DNA of 64,000 nucleotides, taken from positions 26,996 through 90,995 of the forward strand of contig JALOAL010000011.1 of NCBI GenBank assembly GCA_023228825.1, written 5' to 3'. The position numbers and the translations under genes are program-made. The stretch comes from Dehalococcoidia bacterium (lineage in GTDB: Bacteria; Chloroflexota; Dehalococcoidia; UBA2979). Position 1 is the stretch's first letter, and every line of letters begins with the position of its first letter. Shown here in pieces: positions 59,440-64,000 of this stretch. The notes beneath the pieces are model-generated. The model saw nothing but the letters and a program-made list of their open reading frames with translations, did not search any database and was not told the origin of the DNA.

Positions 59440-61506
59440 CTAATGGGTGACAACCACCAGGCTGGTGCCCATGGGCACGCCACCCGGGAAGCGGGCCATG
59501 AAGTCCGCGTTCACGGAGGGCATCGCCCCCACGATGTAGCCGATCGGCTTGCCGTCCACGAACACCCAGGCGGAGTCGCCCTCGTCCAGGGCGGCTTCCA
59601 GCAGGGCGTAGCCACCACCTCGCCAGTTGGTGAGGGTGATGCCCGTGGCGGCCGGGGCCGGCGACAGGGTGCCGCGGTCCGGCTGCTGCATCACGGCGAA
59701 GACGGTGAAGTGGTCCACCAGCGCCGTGATGGTCACGGTGCCGTCCTGGTTGAGGGTCACCTCGCCGGCGACCTCAACCCATGCCGTGCCGTTCCAGAAG
59801 ACCAGCACCAGGTGGTCCAGGTTCTCCGGGACGGACGAGGCCGGGACGGTGAAGTCGATCTGGATCGGCTCCGTGAAGCCCTCCGTGATCGGCTCGCCGT
59901 TGCTGTCCTCCGCCTGGATGGAGAAGGCCAGCGCGATCGTGGCGTCCGAGGGCGGCGGCGCCTGCTCCTTCAGCGAGTCAATGTTCGTGATCGCGGCGGC
60001 GCGCAGCGTGCTCCCCTCCGGCAGCGCCCCCGCAGGCGCGGTCACCGAGGCGGTACTGCCGTCCGAGGCCTTGCTCTCGACCGTGGCCGGCTCATCCGCC
60101 GGCACCGAGGTCTCCTGCAGGTCCTCCACCTCGACCTCGACCGACTCGTTCGGCAGCGTCGGAGCCGCCGGGGCGGGGTCGCTGGGGATGAAGGGGGCGC
60201 TGACTTTGAAGGTGGTCGAGCCCGTGGACCCGGCGAGCGGCTCGGCCGCCGGGGTCCCGCCGGTAATCACGAACAGTTCGACGGTCAGCACGTAGTCCCC
60301 GGGCGTGGTGAAGGTGGTGTTGAACCGTGTCACGCGCTCCGTATCGAGGTAACTCAGCGAGAAGCCCGTGGACGGCCCAAACCACACGTAGCCGTTGCCG
60401 TCCGTGGTGAGTGGCGACCAGTCGTCCTGGTTGTCCGGATCGTCCGGCGGGATCTTACCGAGGTCGGGATAGATCGTGTCGTGTCCGGCGACGCCAACGC
60501 CTCCACGGGTAAGACGCGCGCGGTAGCGCACGAGGGTAGCCGCGTCGACCCCGCCGCTCTGGGCAACCTTGACGCTGATGCTGTAGTCCACTGAAGCGCC
60601 GGTGGTGTTTGAGCCCAGGCCAGTGAACGTGTAGTCGACATCCAGGGGCGTCGACGAGGTCAGCGTGATGTTGTCGAAGAGGAAGCCCTTGCCCTCTGTG
60701 GCCGGGGCTGCGGTGCCGCGTGCGACGAACATCAGGGAGTCCACCGTCCGCGACTCCGCCTTGTCGCCTGCTTCCGCGATCTCCGTCGCGTTGGTGCGGT
60801 AGTACTGCTCCCACGATGTCCCGGTGTGCTTCAGTTCGTCATTGACGTACACCTTGACGACGTCGTTACTCGGGCCATCCACGAAGGTCATCTCAAGCCG
60901 CACCGTGTGCTCCACGTTCCGGACGAGGGCAGAGGCCACCACGGTGGACTGGAACGAACCGTCAGTCTTGGTGTCATGGAAGGTGATCTTGAGGCCTTCT
61001 GCGACGTCCTCCATCTCGACCCAACTCATCCGCGCCAGGTCGCCACGCGTGGGCGCAATGCCGATCTTGAGGCCTTCCTGATGGTCAGTGGTAGTCGGGA
61101 TGAACGACCACTCAGCGATGAACGTGTTCTGGCGAGTCCCGCCAGACTCATCGGCGTTGAGCGCGTCCGTCTCGCCCGCTTCGTCCGAGACCGCCGCGGA
61201 GAACACCCAGTCTTCAAACCTGCCCGAGGTGACAGCGTTTGAGATCCGGAGGCTCTTGTCGCCGAAGGCGTCCGGAGCGGCAGTGTGGTTAGTCACAAGT
61301 GCGATGTCGTACTCGGGTCCATCAGCGGCCCCCAGGTACGACCAGCCGCCGCTGTTCAGGTCGTTGAGCGCTTCCAGGTTCTCCGTCCGGGTGTCGGCGT
61401 GAGCCTTCGACGGCGATGCGGCGAAGGCGACGGCGGCCAGCATCGCGGCGGCCACGAGGAACGCGATCAATTCCCACGGATGCGGGCGTATGCCCCGGAT
61501 TGTCAT
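59440..61506 (-). CDS. Large secreted multidomain protein
   Basis: 688 residues. A Sec signal peptide occupies about residues 1-38 (IAFLVAAAMLAAVAFAA, then SPSKAHA). Residues 40-270 look like a concanavalin/LamG-type domain (RFEDWVFSAAV, TFIAEWSFIP, KVYVNDELKHTG). A middle Ig/cohesin-like part (YTFTGLGSNTTGASVDYSIS) follows, and a ZU5/PASTA-like adhesive segment ends in TITALVDHFTVFAVM. The short end domain has WRGGGYALLEAALDEGDSAW. No LPXTG anchor. Probably a cell-surface or secreted binding protein. Confidence 0.65.
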   Translation of the reverse strand: MTIRGIRPHPWELIAFLVAAAMLAAVAFAASPSKAHADTRTENLEALNDLNSGGWSYLGAADGPEYDIALVTNHTAAPDAFGDKSLRISNAVTSGRFEDWVFSAAVSDEAGETDALNADESGGTRQNTFIAEWSFIPTTTDHQEGLKIGIAPTRGDLARMSWVEMEDVAEGLKITFHDTKTDGSFQSTVVASALVRNVEHTVRLEMTFVDGPSNDVVKVYVNDELKHTGTSWEQYYRTNATEIAEAGDKAESRTVDSLMFVARGTAAPATEGKGFLFDNITLTSSTPLDVDYTFTGLGSNTTGASVDYSISVKVAQSGGVDAATLVRYRARLTRGGVGVAGHDTIYPDLGKIPPDDPDNQDDWSPLTTDGNGYVWFGPSTGFSLSYLDTERVTRFNTTFTTPGDYVLTVELFVITGGTPAAEPLAGSTGSTTFKVSAPFIPSDPAPAAPTLPNESVEVEVEDLQETSVPADEPATVESKASDGSTASVTAPAGALPEGSTLRAAAITNIDSLKEQAPPPSDATIALAFSIQAEDSNGEPITEGFTEPIQIDFTVPASSVPENLDHLVLVFWNGTAWVEVAGEVTLNQDGTVTITALVDHFTVFAVMQQPDRGTLSPAPAATGITLTNWRGGGYALLEAALDEGDSAWVFVDGKPIGYIVGAMPSVNADFMARFPGGVPMGTSLVVVTH

Positions 61507-61798
61507 GTGTACCCCTATCTGCACGTCCTGTGTCTCAGGACCTTCGCGCGGTAGCCGCAGGGATAATACCCGAACATGTGCGCGCATTTACACAGTCCGT
61601 GGCTGCTAATTCTGACGATCCATCACTCCTCCGCCCATCCGCCCCTCAATCGCTCCATATCTCGCACGCCCTTGCTCCACCTGTGGCGTCCCATCGCGCG
61701 CACGGAGACGGCTCCATCACGGCGCCCTGCACCGCCGCCTGGCGCGTCTCGTGCCGCTCCATTCGTGGGCAACGCCTCGGACGGGCTACCCTCAGGAC

Positions 61799-62266
61799 AT
61801 GTCTCAGGACTTGCCCCAGGACGACTTCCCCCAGGATGACTTCCCCCAGGACGGCGCCAACGAGCGGGAGTACGAGGGCGACGCGGGGGCCGGGGGGGCC
61901 CCGGAGGGCCGCATCGCCCTGCTGGTCTCCAAGAGCCCCGGACAGGCCGAGGCGTGGGCGCGCATCATCGAGGAGGCAGGCATCGCCGTGGGCGTGGAGA
62001 TCAGTGACCGCCAGGTGGTGCAGCCCGGCAGTTCGCCGCTGGTGGGCGTGCTGGGCGCGCAACCGCTGGACTTTGTGCACGTGGTGGTCGTCCGCCGCCC
62101 GGACCGGGAGGCCGCGGTGGCCGCGCTGGTGGACTCCGGGTGGGACGGACGCCAGGGACGCGCGTGGAGCCGGCGCACCATGCGCACGCGCGACCTGCTG
62201 GTGGGCGCCGCCATTGCGCTGGGCGGCCTCGGCATGTTCGTGCTCGTGCGCCTCGCGGCGTCATGA
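61799..62266 (+). CDS. Hypothetical protein with C-terminal membrane helix
   Basis: 155 residues. The N-terminus repeats QDDFP/QDLP units. The middle (GRIALLVSKSPGQAEAWARI, SSPLVGVLGAQPLDFVHVVV) resembles a small alpha-beta domain of the DUF2007/putative signal-transducing type. A single membrane helix (DLLVGAAIALGGLGMFVLV) ends the protein. The stop overlaps the Lon-N gene start (ATGA), so the two are coupled. Confidence 0.65.
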   Translation: MSQDLPQDDFPQDDFPQDGANEREYEGDAGAGGAPEGRIALLVSKSPGQAEAWARIIEEAGIAVGVEISDRQVVQPGSSPLVGVLGAQPLDFVHVVVVRRPDREAAVAALVDSGWDGRQGRAWSRRTMRTRDLLVGAAIALGGLGMFVLVRLAAS

Positions 62267-62922
62267 CGGAACGCCTGCGCCTCTTCCCCCTGCGCACGGT
62301 GCTGTTCCCCGGCATGGCGCTCTCGCTCCAGGTCTTCGAGGAGCGCTACCGCACGCTGGTGGCGGAATGCCTGGACTCCCGCGCCCCCTTCGGCGTGGTC
62401 CTGATCCGCGAGGGCAACGAGGTAGGCGGGGGCCCGGTGGTGCCGCACAACATCGGCGCCACGGCGCGCCTCGAACGCGTGGCGCCCACGCGGGACGGCC
62501 GGCTGGCGGTGCAGGTGGTGGGCGTGCGCCGCTTCCGCATCCTGGAGACGCTGGAGGGCGAGCCGTACCTCTCCGCGCGCGTGGAGTACCCGGTGGACCA
62601 GGCGGCGGAGGTCTCCGCAGAACTGCTGCAGGAGACCCGCGAGCGCTACCGCCAACTGCAGCGCCTGCGCCACACCATCGCCAACGAGTACCACCGCCAC
62701 GTGGAGGCGCCAGAGACCCCGGGCGCCCTCGCGGACGCCATCGGCGGCGTGTCGCGCGGGCTGGCCACGGAGCGCACGCTGCAGCGCGTGCTGGCGGCGC
62801 TGAGCGTGCGCAAGCGCCTGGACCTGGCGTCCGAGGTGCTCGCGGGCGCGATCACCGCCACGCACCAGCAGGCGCAGGCCGTGGTGGCGCAACGCTGGGC
62901 GCGCGTGGAGCGCCGAAACTAG
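62263..62922 (+). CDS. Lon N-terminal (substrate-binding) domain protein
   Basis: 219 residues. RLRLFPLRTVLFPGMALSLQ, VFEERYRTLVAECL and a helical end (RLRHTIANEYHRHVE) make a stand-alone LON substrate-binding domain without ATPase or protease parts. Such proteins are widespread; some are cereblon-like adaptors and their bacterial role is unclear. Coupled to the preceding membrane protein. Confidence 0.85.
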   Translation: MTERLRLFPLRTVLFPGMALSLQVFEERYRTLVAECLDSRAPFGVVLIREGNEVGGGPVVPHNIGATARLERVAPTRDGRLAVQVVGVRRFRILETLEGEPYLSARVEYPVDQAAEVSAELLQETRERYRQLQRLRHTIANEYHRHVEAPETPGALADAIGGVSRGLATERTLQRVLAALSVRKRLDLASEVLAGAITATHQQAQAVVAQRWARVERRN

Positions 62923-62954
62923 ACGCCCGAACGAGACGCCGGAACGGGGCGATG

Positions 62955-63000
62955 CCCTGGCCCTCTGGCCCTCTGGCCCTCGCGCCCTCGCGCCCTCGCC
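62955..63000. repeat. 8-base CCCTCTGG/CCCTCGCG tandem tract
   Basis: Five consecutive 8-base units beginning CCCT, two ending CTGG, two CGCG and one CGCC, in the gap between the Lon-N and PAS/GAF genes. The rest of that 220-base gap shows no gene. Confidence 0.8.
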
Positions 63001-63142
63001 CCGCCTCGATCCTCGCGCCTCGGGGCGTGGGGGAGGATTGCGTGGCCTGCGACAATCATCGGCAGAAGTGGGCATCCCCAGCAGGGGCATGCACCGCGAT
63101 GGACGGGGTACGCGCGGGCCGCGCATTTCCGACGATTACCGC

Positions 63143-64000
63143 ATGACCGAACAGGGGCATCGCCCTCGATCCGCGCGTGCGGCGCCGGGGCCGGCCGCGC
63201 CCACCGAGGCCCAGGGCGAGATGGACGAAGGACCTGACGAGAAGCGTCAACCGCCGGGGGGCCGATCCGGCTGGCTTATCGTGCGTCGTGACGGCACAAT
63301 TGTCACGGCGGAGCGGCGAGCGTGCCTGCTGCTGGGCGCCCCTGACGCGGACGCCCTGGCTGGCCGCGACTGGGCCTCGCTCCTTCCACTCGAACCAGGC
63401 GCCCCCGTGGCTGCGCTCATCGCGCTGGCCACGGGCGGGACATGGACGGGACGCCTGGCGTACCGGTATGCACGGGATGAGGTTCTCCTGGACACCGCCA
63501 TCACCCCGGTCACCCGATCCGCCGACCTCTCCGTCGTCGCCATCGAGCCCCCCACCACCACCTCCGGCCCTGAGGCCGCACGGGAGGCCGTGCAGGAGGC
63601 CGCACGCGAGGCGGCGCCCGCGCGCCCGGAGCAGCCCCGCGCCCGCCAGCCCGAGGCCCCCACGCCAGCCCTCGACACCGCACCAGCCCTCGAGGCCGGG
63701 CCAGCCCTCGAGGCCGGGCCCGGCGACACCATGACTGACCCTGGCACCAACCCTGGCACCGACCTCACCACCGCGAGCCCGCCCGAGGCAGGCACGGCGG
63801 CGCTGGCCGCGCAGGTGGACGCGCTGGAGGCGCTGCGCGACGTCTCGGACGCTCCCGCCGCCGCCCGCGCCGTGATGCAGGCCCTGCGCACCGCCGTCCC
63901 CTTCGACTGGGCCGCCGTCCTCCGGTTCGAGGCCACTCCCCGCGACACTGGCCCCCACGACACTGGCCCCCACGACACTGGCCCCCACGACACTGGCCCC
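63143..64000 (+). CDS. PAS/GAF sensor protein, 3' truncated by window
   Basis: 286 residues open to the end of the window. A disordered charged leader (1-45) precedes a PAS-like domain (SGWLIVRRDGTIVTAERRAC at about 46, TWTGRLAYRYARDEVLLD, then ITPVTRSADLSVVAI). A long Pro/Ala/Glu-rich linker follows, then a coiled-coil-like segment (AALAAQVDALEALRDVSDA) and the start of a GAF domain (PFDWAAVLRFEA). The end is an in-frame 15-base repeat. Probably a sensor kinase or diguanylate-cyclase-type protein; the output domain lies outside. Confidence 0.7.
   Translation, partial: MTEQGHRPRSARAAPGPAAPTEAQGEMDEGPDEKRQPPGGRSGWLIVRRDGTIVTAERRACLLLGAPDADALAGRDWASLLPLEPGAPVAALIALATGGTWTGRLAYRYARDEVLLDTAITPVTRSADLSVVAIEPPTTTSGPEAAREAVQEAAREAAPARPEQPRARQPEAPTPALDTAPALEAGPALEAGPGDTMTDPGTNPGTDLTTASPPEAGTAALAAQVDALEALRDVSDAPAAARAVMQALRTAVPFDWAAVLRFEATPRDTGPHDTGPHDTGPHDTGP
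63941..64000. repeat. In-frame 15-base tandem repeat at window end
   Basis: One CGCGACACTGGCCCC then three CACGACACTGGCCCC units to base 64000, encoding Asp-Thr-Gly-Pro preceded by Arg/His, inside the GAF-like part of the sensor gene. It may continue beyond the window. Confidence 0.9.

Noticed and set aside
63056..63988. Long minus-strand open frame at the window end (repeated Gly/Ser/Val-Gly-Ala sequence)
   Set aside because: It is the antisense of the PAS/GAF gene. Its repeats come from the 15-base tandem units, and the plus-strand reading has recognisable domains.

Overview
The window is high-G+C, densely packed bacterial chromosome with many short gaps and 4-14 base overlaps. It has no rRNA, tRNA, CRISPR array, transposase, integrase or phage structural gene that I can recognise. 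The gene content suggests an aerobic heterotroph: six family III (CaiB/BaiF) CoA-transferases, two acyl-CoA dehydrogenases, a 3-hydroxyacyl-CoA dehydrogenase, a cysteine-less thiolase with its DUF35 partner, a cytochrome P450 with its ferredoxin, and many alpha/beta hydrolases. This resembles Chloroflexota of the Dehalococcoidia/SAR202 type, but that is an inference from content, not a placement.

Layout. 1-3.7 kb: the end of a 3-hydroxyacyl-CoA dehydrogenase, a DCC thiol oxidoreductase, a beta-hydroxyacid dehydrogenase, a TerC membrane protein and a small monooxygenase. 3.8-5.65 kb: a lower-G+C, two-gene insert of unknown function (TcmP methyltransferase-like protein plus DUF5131 three-Cys protein), the best candidate for an undescribed system. 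5.8-12.8 kb: acyl-CoA dehydrogenase, hydrolases, an Asp-box propeller, a sirtuin, a TlpA thioredoxin and a VOC protein. 12.8-30 kb: the catabolic core, with CoA-transferases, a LysR regulator divergent from an ABC substrate-binding lipoprotein, thiolase/DUF35, a ThDP lyase, an epoxide hydrolase, a CoA-transferase whose domain order looks permuted, a second acyl-CoA dehydrogenase, and P450 plus ferredoxin. 30-37 kb: FabF-type ketosynthase, small proteins, ThyX, DinB, a class I CoA-transferase and an MFS carrier. 37.5-40 kb: an overlapping CaiB pair in which the first subunit lacks the catalytic Asp. 40-45 kb: endonuclease IV, a degenerate receiver, a four-cluster ferredoxin, dUTPase and aquaporin. 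45-55 kb: lipoproteins, MFS, cupredoxin, PlsY, SirB1, YjbQ, GDPD, MidA-type methyltransferase, IscU-like scaffold and a MobA-like transferase. 55.6-58.8 kb: a NuoI/NuoG pair away from a nuo operon. 58.8-64 kb: a DUF2283 gene between two near-identical direct repeats, a large secreted protein, a Lon-N-domain protein and the start of a PAS/GAF sensor running off the window.

Together the metabolic genes look like a broad carboxylic-acid/isoprenoid/steroid-type degradation repertoire: substrates are oxygenated (P450), activated by CoA transfer, dehydrogenated and cleaved (thiolase-like, ThDP lyase), with electrons going to ferredoxins and NADH-dehydrogenase-like modules. Substrates cannot be told from sequence. 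Several start codons are GTG, and one is probably TTG.
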